A DNA stretch of 64,000 nt from assembly GCF_014200435.1 (NCBI RefSeq), contig NZ_JACHBR010000003.1:186001-250000 (forward strand), in the 5' to 3' direction. Within the stretch, counting starts at the first letter, position 1. Every line of letters starts with the position of its first letter. Shown here one piece after another: positions 45,038-54,216 of the stretch. The notes under the pieces are model-generated. The model did no database searches. It was given only the letters and a program-made list of their open reading frames with translations, and had not been told where the DNA came from. The position numbers and the translations under genes are program-made. This stretch comes from Sphaerisporangium krabiense (GTDB lineage Bacteria; Actinomycetota; Actinomycetes; Streptosporangiales; Streptosporangiaceae).

Positions 45038-46800
45038 CGGCCCACCTGATCGCCTTCGGTGTCGTCCAGCGCACGGGACACCAGACCGCGATAGCCGGTA
45101 TCGCCGCGCAGAAGTTCCGCGTGCGTCCCGGCCGACGACGCGTGACCGTCGGCCAGGACGATGACCTCGTCGGCACGGTCGAGCACGAGCGGCGACGTCG
45201 TCGTGATCACCGTGGTCAGGCCGCGCCGTGCCTCGCGGAGCCGGTCGATCATGACCGCTTCGGTGGTCGCGTCGACCGCGGAGGTCGGATCGACGGCGAG
45301 CAGGACGTCAGGTGCGCAGTAGACGGCGCGGGCGAGCCGGATCCGTTGCCGTTGCCCACCGGAGAGATCGCTCCCGCCGGCGGCGACCGCCGCGTCCAGG
45401 CCGCCGGGCAACGCCTCCACGACGTCCTCGGCCACGGCGACGCGCAGAGCCGCACGAATCCGGCCGTCGTCAGGCTTCAGACGTCCGGCGACGATGTCAC
45501 GAACCGAACCGGCGAACACCTCGGCATCGTTGTCGGCGACGACCAACCGGCGTCTGAACTCCTCGCGAGCGACCTCGGCGATCGGCACACCCGCCCACGT
45601 CACCCCCGCCTCGGAATCGCCGCTCAGGCGCCCCAGCCGCTCGATCACCGCGATCGCCTCCGCCGGTCGGGCGGCCACCAACGCGGTGAACAGGCCGGGA
45701 CGAACGATCACTCCCGAGTGAGGGTCGGCCAGCGGGCCGCAGCCGGCCGGGATCGTCACGGGATCGCGGTCGCCGTCGTGAGCGACCGGCAGGTTGAGCA
45801 GATCGATGATCCGTTGACCGGCCACCCGGGCACGAACGAGGTCACCGCCACCCTCGATGAGAGACGACACGGGAACGATCAGCACGGCGACATAGCCGTA
45901 GACGGCGACGACATCACCGATCGTGATATCCCCGGCGGCGGCCATCCGCGCCGACGACCACACCACCGCGGCCAGGAACAGTGCCGGCAAACCGCCTGAC
46001 AGTGCGCCGACCCAGCTCGAGGGTCCGGCGACCCGGTAGCCGCGATCCACCAACTCCCGCGACTGCCGTCCATACCGCTCGGCCATGAACGTCTTCCCGC
46101 CCAGGCCGTTGAGCACGCGGAGTCCGGCCAGCACATCGACCAGACCAGTCGTCAACCGCGCCTGGTGCACGCGGTACTCGCCGCTCGTTCGCTCGATGCG
46201 CCGCAAGAAGGGGCCGACCGCGATGGCAAGGAGGGGAACCCCGGCGAGGACCACGGCCGCGAGCAAGGGGGAAATCGTGAACAGCACGACCGCGACGGCG
46301 GCGTAGGCGACCACCGCGCCGACGCCGGGCCCCGTGACGGTCAGCGCCTGCGCGACGGTCTGGACGTCGGCCATGCCGACCGTCACCACTTCCCCAGCGC
46401 TCACGCGACGCGCCAGAGACGCCCCCAGACGGGACGTGTGCCACACCGTCGCCCGGATCGAGCGAAACGACGCGTCCATCCGGATCTTGGTCATCGTGCG
46501 ATGCCGGCCGACCCCCAACAGCGCGTTCAGCACGCCGACGGCCGGCAGGACCGAAGCCCACCCGACCAGGGCGGCGGCATCCCCTGCGACAAGCCCTTCA
46601 TCCACCACGCGGGCCATCACCCATGGCGTCACCGCCAAGCCGGCCATCCAGCAGCTGCTCAACACCGCACCCAGCGCGACCCGTCGTGACTGCGATCGAG
46701 TGAGCCAGAGAAGGAAGCGGAACGAGCTGGTCAGATCACCGGATGCCGGCGGCGCCCATGTCTCGGTCGTCCTGTCCAACCACTGGCGAACACCGGCCAT
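45034..46800 (-). CDS. ABC exporter half-transporter with degenerate ATPase domain
   Basis: A 588-residue ABC half-transporter with six N-terminal hydrophobic segments (VVAYAAVAVVLFTISPLLAA among them). Its signature LSGGQRQRIRLARA is canonical, but there is no Walker A: the expected place reads GLFTALVAARPAEAIAVIER without GxxGxGK. Walker B is LLAVDPTSAVD, with Pro where the catalytic Glu should be. It can lend its signature to the partner (43235-45037) but cannot hold nucleotide normally itself. A palindromic operator lies 77 bp upstream of its ATG. The direction is probably export. Confidence 0.85.
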   Translation of the reverse strand: MAGVRQWLDRTTETWAPPASGDLTSSFRFLLWLTRSQSRRVALGAVLSSCWMAGLAVTPWVMARVVDEGLVAGDAAALVGWASVLPAVGVLNALLGVGRHRTMTKIRMDASFRSIRATVWHTSRLGASLARRVSAGEVVTVGMADVQTVAQALTVTGPGVGAVVAYAAVAVVLFTISPLLAAVVLAGVPLLAIAVGPFLRRIERTSGEYRVHQARLTTGLVDVLAGLRVLNGLGGKTFMAERYGRQSRELVDRGYRVAGPSSWVGALSGGLPALFLAAVVWSSARMAAAGDITIGDVVAVYGYVAVLIVPVSSLIEGGGDLVRARVAGQRIIDLLNLPVAHDGDRDPVTIPAGCGPLADPHSGVIVRPGLFTALVAARPAEAIAVIERLGRLSGDSEAGVTWAGVPIAEVAREEFRRRLVVADNDAEVFAGSVRDIVAGRLKPDDGRIRAALRVAVAEDVVEALPGGLDAAVAAGGSDLSGGQRQRIRLARAVYCAPDVLLAVDPTSAVDATTEAVMIDRLREARRGLTTVITTTSPLVLDRADEVIVLADGHASSAGTHAELLRGDTGYRGLVSRALDDTEGDQVGR

Positions 46801-46876
46801 CCGTCACATCCGATGCCGTGCGCGGGCGCTAGCCATACAGCAGATCCTCGCAGCAATGGATCACCAGAGGGATAGA

Positions 46877-46894
46877 TTGTGATTGGAATCACAA
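46877..46894. promoter_or_regulatory. Perfect palindrome upstream of ABC operon
   Basis: TTGTGATT (46877-46884) and AATCACAA (46887-46894) are perfectly complementary with two bases between. The site lies in the 402-bp divergent spacer (46801-47202) between the ABC operon and the DNRLRE gene. I see no gene in the rest of that spacer. No regulator gene is adjacent, so the controlling protein is unknown. Confidence 0.6.
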
Positions 46895-47202
46895 AGTCCG
46901 GCTCCAGGGCGGGGCGACAGATCCCGGAGGGGACGGGCGCGCCGCCCGCCGTTCCAAACTGGTCCGTTCTGGTCGACGGGCAGCTCGCTGAACTGGCCAG
47001 ATGTCTCTGAACAATGCGGGACATGGCAGAACACATGGCGATATTGCAAAGCCGGTGCGCCCGACTGACACTTCGTGAGTCACGCGAAGAAAAGGAATCC
47101 CTCTAAAAGAGGTGATCCGCGGTGCTCTTCGACGTAATCGTGACGCGCATTCACGTGTCCGCCCTCTTTGGAGGCGACTTTGTCATTCCTGGAGATCTGC
47201 CG

Positions 47203-50200
47203 ATGAGAAAACGCGAAAGGTTCATGCGGTTGTGGTCCGCGCTGGCCGTCACGGGGCTGATCGCCTCCCTGGCGTCCGTGCCGGAGGCGACCGCCGTGGT
47301 CCCCCCTTCTCCCCTCGCCGCACCGATGGAAAGCCCTCCGCAGTGGCGGGCGTTCCCCCTTGCCCAGGGCGTACGTGACACGGCACCGGCCCGGATCGCG
47401 GCGCTGGCCGAGGCGCGTAGGCGGAACCGGCCGGTCGAGGTCCTCGACGAGGCGGCCGAGGACTCCTCCACCTGGGTCCGGCCCGACGGGACCATGGCCA
47501 CCGACTTCTACGCCGGCCCCATGCGGGTCAAGCAGGACGGTCGATGGCAGTGGATCGACACCACCCTGGTCGAACGCGACGGCAGGCTGCGCCCCCGCCT
47601 GGGCAAGGCGCAGGTGGAGTTCTCCACCGGCGGCGGCGCTCCCTTCGCCCGGCTGACGCACGGCAAGGGCACGTTCGGCGTCGCCTGGCCCACGGCCCTG
47701 CCCAAGCCCGTCGTCAACGGCGCCACCGCCACCTACCCCGACGCCGCGGGACCCGGCGCCGACCTGGTCGTGACCGCCCTGCCCACGGGCTTCACGCACG
47801 ACGTGCTGCTGCGCCGGCGCCCCGAAGGCCCACTGGAGATCCGGCTGCCGCTGACGCTCTCCGGCCTCAAGCTCTCCCAGTCCCGGGCACGCAACGGCAA
47901 AAGCCGCGCGGGCCAGGGACGGCTGGAGCTGACCGACCCCGAGGGCAAGGTGATCGCCTCCGCGCCGCAGCCGATGATGTGGGACCACGGGACGGCACTG
48001 TCGCCGCCGGCGGCCCCGCGCCGGGCCACGGTCGCCACCACGGTCGAGACCCGCGGGGGCGTCTCGACCCTGGTGCTTCGCCCCGATCCGGCCTTCCTCG
48101 CCGACCCGGCCGTCACGTACCCGGTACGCGTGGACCCCACCACCACTCTCGGGGTGCTCACCGACGCCTGGGTCGACCCCAATTGGCCCGGCTCCAACGC
48201 CGCCTCCAACGCGCTCAACATCGGCAAGTGGGCCAGCGGCGAGATCGCCCGCTCCTACCTGCTGTTCGACGTCGCCCCGCTGCGCGACAAGATCGTCGAG
48301 TCGGCGTTCCTGAATCTGAAGGTCTACCAGCAGAGCACCTGCAACGGTGAGGCCAGCGGCAACGTCACCAAGAAGGTGCAGGCCCGCCGGGTCACCGAAC
48401 ATTGGGACCCGTACTGGCTCGACTGGGGCGACCAACCTGCCACCACCGATGAGGACGCCCAGTACAACACCGGCTGCGTACCCATGACCATCCCGGTGAC
48501 CGGCATGGTCAAGAAGTGGCTGTCCGGCGTGGCCAACCACGGCATCCAGCTCAAGGTGCCCGACGAGACCGTCTCGGGCACCATCTACACCACCGTCTAC
48601 TCCAACGAGATCAACTCCGCCGCCTACCGGCCCGTGCTGACCGTCAACCACAACCTGCGCCCGTCCACGCCGGAGGTGTCGGTCTCGTCGGCCGACTCCA
48701 TGGACGGCACCCACGCGATCGTGCGCACGAACAACGTCACCATCGGCTTCACCGCGCAGAGCCAGGACGGCGGCCCGATCGACTACGAGATCTACACCCG
48801 CAGCTCGATCAGCCCCATGCCCGGCATCTCCTACGTCCGCGGCATCCCTTCCGGGCAGCAAGCCACCTTCACCACCACCTTGCGCAACCCGGAGAGCTGG
48901 ACCTTCCAGGTTCGCGCCTGCCGCAACGGCAAGTGCAGCGACCTGACCCCGACCTACCGGATCACCTCCGATGCCCCGTTGGTTCCCAGCGACCTCGATA
49001 CCGGGCTGGTACAGCCTGCCAATCCTGTGCTGTCCGGGGTCGTATCGAGGCCCTCCGGCGGGCCGGTGACCGGCAAGTTCTATCTCTACGATGCCAACGG
49101 CAACCCGGTCGGCGGCAGCCCACTGGCTCAGGCCGCGGTCGTGGGAGGGCAGCGCGTGTCCGCCAGGGTGCCCGACGACCTGGTCTTCCTTGGGCTTACG
49201 TACAAGTGGCAGTTGCAAGCGTGCGTCGAGGACGTGTGCTCGGCCAAATCGGCGCCGGTCACGTTCACCGTTCCAGGTGGTGAGGTGGATCCGGCCACGG
49301 GTACGCACAGGATCGTGTTCGGGGCGGACAAGCTCCGCATCAAGTCCGCCAAGGTCGGTGCCACAGCGTGCGACGGGGGCGGCTGCGTCCTGGCGGACAG
49401 CGACACGATCAAGGCCGGCGGCACGGGGGACGGCAAGCTGGCGAGTGCCGTCACCGTGGACATCAGCGCCTTGCCGCCCGGGTCACGCATCACCAAGCTC
49501 GTGCTCGACCCAGGGATGCCCTCCTGTGAGGGGGGGCCATGCCCTGCGGACGTCAATTGGACGGTCGCACAGTCCACGGCCACCTCACTCGCACGCAAGA
49601 CGGGCGCGGAGTTGGTGGTCGGGGCCGATCCTGATAGCCGGCGTTGGCAGTTCGTCAACCAACCCCCTATTAACAGTCCGTCGCCGTCGCCAACACCGAT
49701 TCCGACTCCAACCGCCACGCCGACGCCCACTCCCACGCCGACGCCGACTTTCACTCCCACGCCGACACCCACTCCCACTCCCACGCCGACACCCACTCCC
49801 ACGCGAGACCCGTGGTGCGATCTCTTCCCTGACCTCTGCGAGGGCGCTTCCGCACATGGGCGGATCAGCCATGGCCGAAGCGACGTCGGCGCGCCCGCAG
49901 CCGAACTCGGTGTGGCACAGCCAGTCGACTCGATACCGGAGTTCGACTCACCCCGAATGACCGATATCACTTTGGAGGAGTGGGCGGCGTTCATCTTCGA
50001 GTCGGACAGCAGCACGCCGATCACCTTCGGAGGGGTGGAGGACCAGCCCAAGGCGTCGCTGATCGTCACCTATTTCCCGCCGGGCCCGCCCGGCCAGGTC
50101 ACCGGTGCGTCCGTCATGGCAGGCGACGGCAGCGCCCTAGTACGGTGGGAAGGAGTGGACGAGACCGGATCCGCGTCCGGTATCGACGACTACGAAGTTC

Positions 50201-51594
50201 AGATCCTGGACGCCGCTGACGCCGTCGTGGCGACGAAGCGGACGAGCGAGCAGGAGGCCGCTTTCACGGCGCTGACCAACGACAGCGCCTATCGCATCCG
50301 CCTCCGTGCCACCTCCCCGAACGGCGCCGGCCCCTGGACGGACGGCGGCCCGGTCTCACCTCATGCGATATCCGGATCGGCTGACCGGTACACGGCCGCG
50401 ATCCGTGCCCTCTACGAGGCGCGAAACGCCGTCATCGACGGCACGGCGGCCAACGTCTGGGCGTTACCCGCCAGCGCGCCCGACCAGCCTGTCTCCGGAG
50501 CACTCGCCCTGGCCAATCAGGAACTCGTGGCCACGCGCGACGATTTGGCGGCCAGCGATTCCACCAGAGAGAACGTCAGCGTCACGATGGCCGAGCCCGT
50601 GGTGTTCACCGCCGCGGACGGGGAGGTCGTCGTCAGGGGAAACATCAAGCAGAACGCCACCGTCATCAGAAACAGGGGCACGGTGGACGAGAAGAGGACG
50701 GAGGAGAGCACTACCGACCGGAAACTCTTTCACTTCGACCGTGCCGGAAAGCTCATGAACACGGTCGACAACGACGCGACTCTCGCCGGCCCACCGGATC
50801 TGATCACCGACACGGAAATCCAGGCGCAAGCACCATCCGCCTCCTCCGTCCGGGCCGACGCCACCACGTCCCTGCCCGACGAACACTGCTACCGTGACGA
50901 GGACAGGGGAAAGGAATACGTCACCTGGGTGCGCAGCAACCGCGGCGTCAAAAGGATCATGAATCCGCGGGCACAGAAGGACTTTCGCTGGGCGTCCTGG
51001 GATCCCTGGCCGGGCAGGCTCCTCGCCCAGGTCAAGTACTACGATCTGTGGTGCCGCCAGAACGCGGTCGCCAACCACTGGGTGGTGACGACCTCTCTCG
51101 GTTTCCTGGCGCTCTATCAGGTTCCAGTCGACAAACAGGACATCATCCGGGAGTTCAAGGACAAGTACCAGTGGCGCAAGCGCAAGGTCTACTGGCGATA
51201 TGACGTCCCGCGCCACAAGGACCTTCTGTGCATCTCCGCAGTCGGTCTCAGCGGATTGTCCCTCTCCATACCGGCACCGTCGGTGGACCTCGGCGGCGCG
51301 GCCGGATGCCATGTGATCGACTACTCGGGTAGGACGGCGTACTTCGACAAGAAGGGCGTTTACAAAGCAACGCTCGAGCATGTGGCTCCGCCGCGGGGCT
51401 TCAAGTTCACCAAGACCGGGACGAGGGGGATCTGGAATTGCATCGGCCATGCCATCGAGGTCGATATCGATACGGGAACCCTCGGCAGGCCGTACGTCGT
51501 ACCGCTCGACTACGCTCATCAATCCCAGACGGAGTCATGGATGGACACTGACAAGTGCTACGCACCGCACGCGGTGCCGCATCCGCGGAGTTAG
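47203..51594 (+). CDS. Large secreted DNRLRE/fibronectin type III surface protein
   Basis: A 1463-residue exported protein. The start is ATG 47203 (MRKRERFMRLWSALAVTGLI) with GGAG at good spacing; the upstream frame to 47122 is not signal-like. A signal peptide is followed by a beta-rich N-terminal part. A DNRLRE-type domain (LTDAWVDPNWPGSNAASNAL) runs from about residue 325 to 490, with a second DNRLRE-like segment around 690-960. It is interrupted by a Pro-Thr linker near 826-868. One FN3 domain (GQVTGASVMAGDGSALVRWEG) begins near 965. The last 250 residues contain six scattered cysteines and match nothing I know. DNRLRE proteins are often carriers for toxins or enzymes; none is identified here. 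Confidence 0.8.
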   Translation: MRKRERFMRLWSALAVTGLIASLASVPEATAVVPPSPLAAPMESPPQWRAFPLAQGVRDTAPARIAALAEARRRNRPVEVLDEAAEDSSTWVRPDGTMATDFYAGPMRVKQDGRWQWIDTTLVERDGRLRPRLGKAQVEFSTGGGAPFARLTHGKGTFGVAWPTALPKPVVNGATATYPDAAGPGADLVVTALPTGFTHDVLLRRRPEGPLEIRLPLTLSGLKLSQSRARNGKSRAGQGRLELTDPEGKVIASAPQPMMWDHGTALSPPAAPRRATVATTVETRGGVSTLVLRPDPAFLADPAVTYPVRVDPTTTLGVLTDAWVDPNWPGSNAASNALNIGKWASGEIARSYLLFDVAPLRDKIVESAFLNLKVYQQSTCNGEASGNVTKKVQARRVTEHWDPYWLDWGDQPATTDEDAQYNTGCVPMTIPVTGMVKKWLSGVANHGIQLKVPDETVSGTIYTTVYSNEINSAAYRPVLTVNHNLRPSTPEVSVSSADSMDGTHAIVRTNNVTIGFTAQSQDGGPIDYEIYTRSSISPMPGISYVRGIPSGQQATFTTTLRNPESWTFQVRACRNGKCSDLTPTYRITSDAPLVPSDLDTGLVQPANPVLSGVVSRPSGGPVTGKFYLYDANGNPVGGSPLAQAAVVGGQRVSARVPDDLVFLGLTYKWQLQACVEDVCSAKSAPVTFTVPGGEVDPATGTHRIVFGADKLRIKSAKVGATACDGGGCVLADSDTIKAGGTGDGKLASAVTVDISALPPGSRITKLVLDPGMPSCEGGPCPADVNWTVAQSTATSLARKTGAELVVGADPDSRRWQFVNQPPINSPSPSPTPIPTPTATPTPTPTPTPTFTPTPTPTPTPTPTPTPTRDPWCDLFPDLCEGASAHGRISHGRSDVGAPAAELGVAQPVDSIPEFDSPRMTDITLEEWAAFIFESDSSTPITFGGVEDQPKASLIVTYFPPGPPGQVTGASVMAGDGSALVRWEGVDETGSASGIDDYEVQILDAADAVVATKRTSEQEAAFTALTNDSAYRIRLRATSPNGAGPWTDGGPVSPHAISGSADRYTAAIRALYEARNAVIDGTAANVWALPASAPDQPVSGALALANQELVATRDDLAASDSTRENVSVTMAEPVVFTAADGEVVVRGNIKQNATVIRNRGTVDEKRTEESTTDRKLFHFDRAGKLMNTVDNDATLAGPPDLITDTEIQAQAPSASSVRADATTSLPDEHCYRDEDRGKEYVTWVRSNRGVKRIMNPRAQKDFRWASWDPWPGRLLAQVKYYDLWCRQNAVANHWVVTTSLGFLALYQVPVDKQDIIREFKDKYQWRKRKVYWRYDVPRHKDLLCISAVGLSGLSLSIPAPSVDLGGAAGCHVIDYSGRTAYFDKKGVYKATLEHVAPPRGFKFTKTGTRGIWNCIGHAIEVDIDTGTLGRPYVVPLDYAHQSQTESWMDTDKCYAPHAVPHPRS
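49678..49806 (+). repeat. Low-complexity Pro-Thr repeat inside DNRLRE gene
   Basis: About 130 bp of CCGACGCCCACTCCCACG-like repeats encode alternating Pro and Thr, forming a linker of about 43 residues. Its DNA is a coding tandem repeat with synonymous variation at the third base, prone to length change. Confidence 0.9.
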
Positions 51595-51938
51595 TCGTCC
51601 TGAGCTCGGCCGCCGGTGACAGAAGAATGAGATTCGAGACCCGCCGTCGAGGATTGTGAAATGGGGAGGACCTCGTGGCGTGGTGTGCGTCGATCACGAC
51701 GCGACACCCGCCGCAGGTCCTCCTGATACGCGCGTCGCCCGCAAGATGTCGTGGTCGGAGCAGGTCACCAAGGACGACGCCGGGACGCCTGCGGGGCCGC
51801 TCGCCGATGCCGAGTGTGGGTGACCATTGATGCTTGTGAGGGCGCGCCTCGATGTGGTCTGTTGTGTTGTACGGGTGGCCGGTGCGGATGGCCGTTGAGC
51901 ACAGGGGACCGCCCTTCCCAAGTGCGGAGGGCTGCGCG
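51595..51938. other. 344-bp spacer without clear gene
   Basis: I see no gene, strong hairpin or promoter that I can support here. Short open frames lack ribosome sites. It separates the DNRLRE gene from the collapsed regulator. Confidence 0.5.
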
Positions 51939-52660
51939 TTGGACAAGGAGACGGTTCCTGACCCGTCCTCGATACAGACCCCGGCCGAGTTCCTGTCGGC
52001 GTTACGGCGGCTTCGCCTGTGGTCCGGTCTGTCCTATCGGCAACTGTCGAAGCGGGCCGCCGGCGAGCAGGTCCGCCAGATCCACCCGACATGCAGGTCA
52101 ACGCCCTGGTATCGATGGGAGAGACCTACCTACGGCTCGGCCACCACGACCGGGCACGTTCCTGCTGCCTGCGAGGGCTCGCCCTGGCGGCAGGACCGGA
52201 CGTGGACCGCACGTTGCGCGCCGAGAGCCTGAACGACCTGGCCGCCGTCCATCTGGGCATGCGCGACTTCCGGCAGGCGCTGACCTACTCCGAGCAGGCG
52301 CTCGACCTGGCCGCCCAGATCGGCGGCCAGATGCACGTACTCGCGCTGACCGGGCACGGCCTGGTCTGCCAGAGCCTGGGGGCTCACCGTCTGGCCCATG
52401 AGCAGCACACCCGTGCGTTGCACCTGGCACGGGCCTTCAACCATCGCAAGGGCGAGGCGTGCGCGTGGAACGCCCTGGGCGAGCTGTGCCTGCTCGCCGG
52501 AGCTCCCGCCCAGGCGGTCGAGCACCATCGGCACGCCCTGGAGCTCCTGCCCGGCGACTCCCCTGAACAGGCCCGTGCCCTTAACGGCATCGTCCAGGCA
52601 CGGCAGGCCAGTGGACCCGGCCGTTCGGGCCGCCGTCTCGCCCGCCAGGCACGCGTATGA
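51939..52660 (+). pseudogene. Collapsed HTH/TPR regulator
   Basis: Two parts of one gene lie in different frames. From TTG 51939 the frame encodes DKETVPDPSSIQTPAEFLSA and LRRLRLWSGLSYRQLSKRAAG, the N-terminal helix-turn-helix of XRE-type regulators that carry an NB-ARC ATPase and TPR repeats. It breaks near 52070. A different frame (52090-52660) then encodes tandem TPRs such as ALVSMGETYLRLGHHDRA and ALTYSEQALDLAAQIGG. The ATPase centre is absent, so a deletion plus frame change removed the middle. It is probably non-functional. Confidence 0.7.
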
Positions 52661-52761
52661 CCGGCTAAGAGCGGGAATGGCAGCGGTACCGCTGCCTCTG
52701 ACCGGGTGCTAGGCTGCCGTTCGATCGGTATTGGAGCAGCATGGGAGGGAGGTGAGGTTCG

Positions 52762-52830
52762 ATGACCGCGGTGAAGACCGCTGCGCTGCGCAGCGCCCGG
52801 ACCGACCTCACGTCCCGGGCCCCGGTCTGA
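52762..52830 (+). CDS. Candidate 22-residue small protein
   Basis: ATG 52762 follows GGGAGGGAGGTGAGG at good spacing and opens a 22-codon frame (MTAVKTAALRSARTDLTSR and three more residues), ending with TGA at 52828-52830. The strong ribosome site is the only support. It lies 91 bp before rsgA and could be a leader peptide or chance. Confidence 0.3.
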   Translation: MTAVKTAALRSARTDLTSRAPV

Positions 52831-52921
52831 CCCACTTCTTCCCCCAGCCTTGAGCCGTCCGGCTCGTCAGGCGGGGTGATTCCGCGTCTCGTCGGGGCCC
52901 CTTCTCCGCAAGGGTCTCACG

Positions 52922-53998
52922 TTGCCAGACTCGTACACCGATCCATCCGGCCTGTCCCGGTACGGGTGGACCGGCGCACTCGACCACACCTTCTCCGAAC
53001 ATTACGAAGCGGGCCTCGTGCCGGCCCGGGTCTCCCGGGTCGACCGCGGCCTGTGCACGGCGATCACCGCATCGGGCCCGATGCGGGCCAGGTTCGTCGC
53101 GCCGCACCCGCCCGGCCCGCTCCTGACGCCCTGCACCGGTGACTGGGCCGCGCTGCGCCCGGGCGCCGTTCCGCACCTGGTGGCGCTGCTGCCGCGGCAC
53201 AGCGCGATCGTGCGCTCGTCGGCGTCCAGGTCCTCCCACGGACAGGTGCTCGCCGCCAACGTCGACACGGTCGTCATCGCCCTGTCCCTGACCACGCCCC
53301 TGGACGCGGCCAAACTGGAGCGGCTGCTCGCCCTGGCCTGGGAGAGCGGGGCGCAGCCGGTGATCGTCTTGACCAAGGCGGACCTGGTCGACGATCCCGA
53401 GGCCGTCCACGCCGAGGCAGAAGCGCTGGCGCCTGGAGTGGACATCCTCGTCACCAGCGCCGCCACCGGTCACAACATCGACGTGCTGGCCGCGCTGCTG
53501 CGCGGCACCACCGTGCTGCTCGGCCCCTCGGGCGCGGGCAAGTCCAGCCTCGGCAACACGCTGCTCGGCGAGGAGTCGCTGGCCACCGGCACGGTACGCG
53601 CGCAGGACGGCAAGGGCCGCCACACCACCGTCCGCCGCGAGCTGCTCCCCCTGCCCGGCGGCGGGGTCCTCATCGACACGCCCGGCCTGCGCGGGATCAG
53701 CCTGCACGACGCCGCCGACGGCCTGGAGCAGGTCTTCGCCGAGATCGAAGACCTCGCCGCGCATTGCCGCTTCGGCGATTGCGCCCACGACACCGAGCCG
53801 GGATGTGCGGTCCAGGCCGCCATCGCGGCGGGTGAACTGCCCGAACGTCGCCTGCGCAGCTACCGAAAGCTGCAACGGGAGAACGCCTGGGCGGCCTCAC
53901 GTACCGATGCCCGGCTGCGTGAGGAACGCGTCGACCAGCAGAAGGCCATCACCGGTCACCTGCGCGCCACCTACAGGTTCCGGGACCGGCAGCCATGA
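52922..53998 (+). CDS. rsgA: Ribosome small-subunit-dependent GTPase A
   Basis: A 358-residue RsgA protein with an N-terminal OB-like domain (LSRYGWTG; RGLCTAI) and a circularly permuted GTPase. The G4 motif TKAD (151-154) precedes Walker A GPSGAGKSS (201-209), and IDTPGLRGI is G3. The C-terminal zinc knuckle is HCRFGDCAHDTEPGCAV. It helps late maturation of the 30S subunit. The start is TTG 52922, with an AAGGG tract about ten bases upstream. A decayed partial copy exists at 24009. The GNAT gene follows on the same strand. Confidence 0.9.
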   Translation: MPDSYTDPSGLSRYGWTGALDHTFSEHYEAGLVPARVSRVDRGLCTAITASGPMRARFVAPHPPGPLLTPCTGDWAALRPGAVPHLVALLPRHSAIVRSSASRSSHGQVLAANVDTVVIALSLTTPLDAAKLERLLALAWESGAQPVIVLTKADLVDDPEAVHAEAEALAPGVDILVTSAATGHNIDVLAALLRGTTVLLGPSGAGKSSLGNTLLGEESLATGTVRAQDGKGRHTTVRRELLPLPGGGVLIDTPGLRGISLHDAADGLEQVFAEIEDLAAHCRFGDCAHDTEPGCAVQAAIAAGELPERRLRSYRKLQRENAWAASRTDARLREERVDQQKAITGHLRATYRFRDRQP

Positions 53999-54216
53999 CC
54001 GGCCGCGTCCGACCGCCCTCCCCGACCGCGGCCGGTCCGAGGAGCACCACACGCCGCCGTCACAGCGCCCACGCGGCACACCTGGCCGTACCGGGGATGC
54101 GCGAGATGGTCGCGGTCCCCCTGCAAGAGATCATCATGCGCCGCGAGCACGGCGCGGACCACCAGTACACCGGCCACGTCCTGCATCCGCAGAAGGACAA
54201 GGAGACGAACCCGACC

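Noticed and set aside
43235-46800. The degenerate ABC half-transporter as a pseudogene
   Set aside because: Its frame is intact over 588 codons, its signature motif is perfect, and the partner's defect is complementary, which fits function rather than decay.
47080-49308. 742-codon open frame on the minus strand opposite the DNRLRE gene
   Set aside because: Low-complexity shadow frame; the plus strand has signal peptide, domains and coding third-position bias.
49678-49806. Tandem repeats that could suggest a CRISPR or satellite
   Set aside because: Repeats have a six-base coding rhythm for Pro-Thr and no spacers; they are part of the DNRLRE protein.
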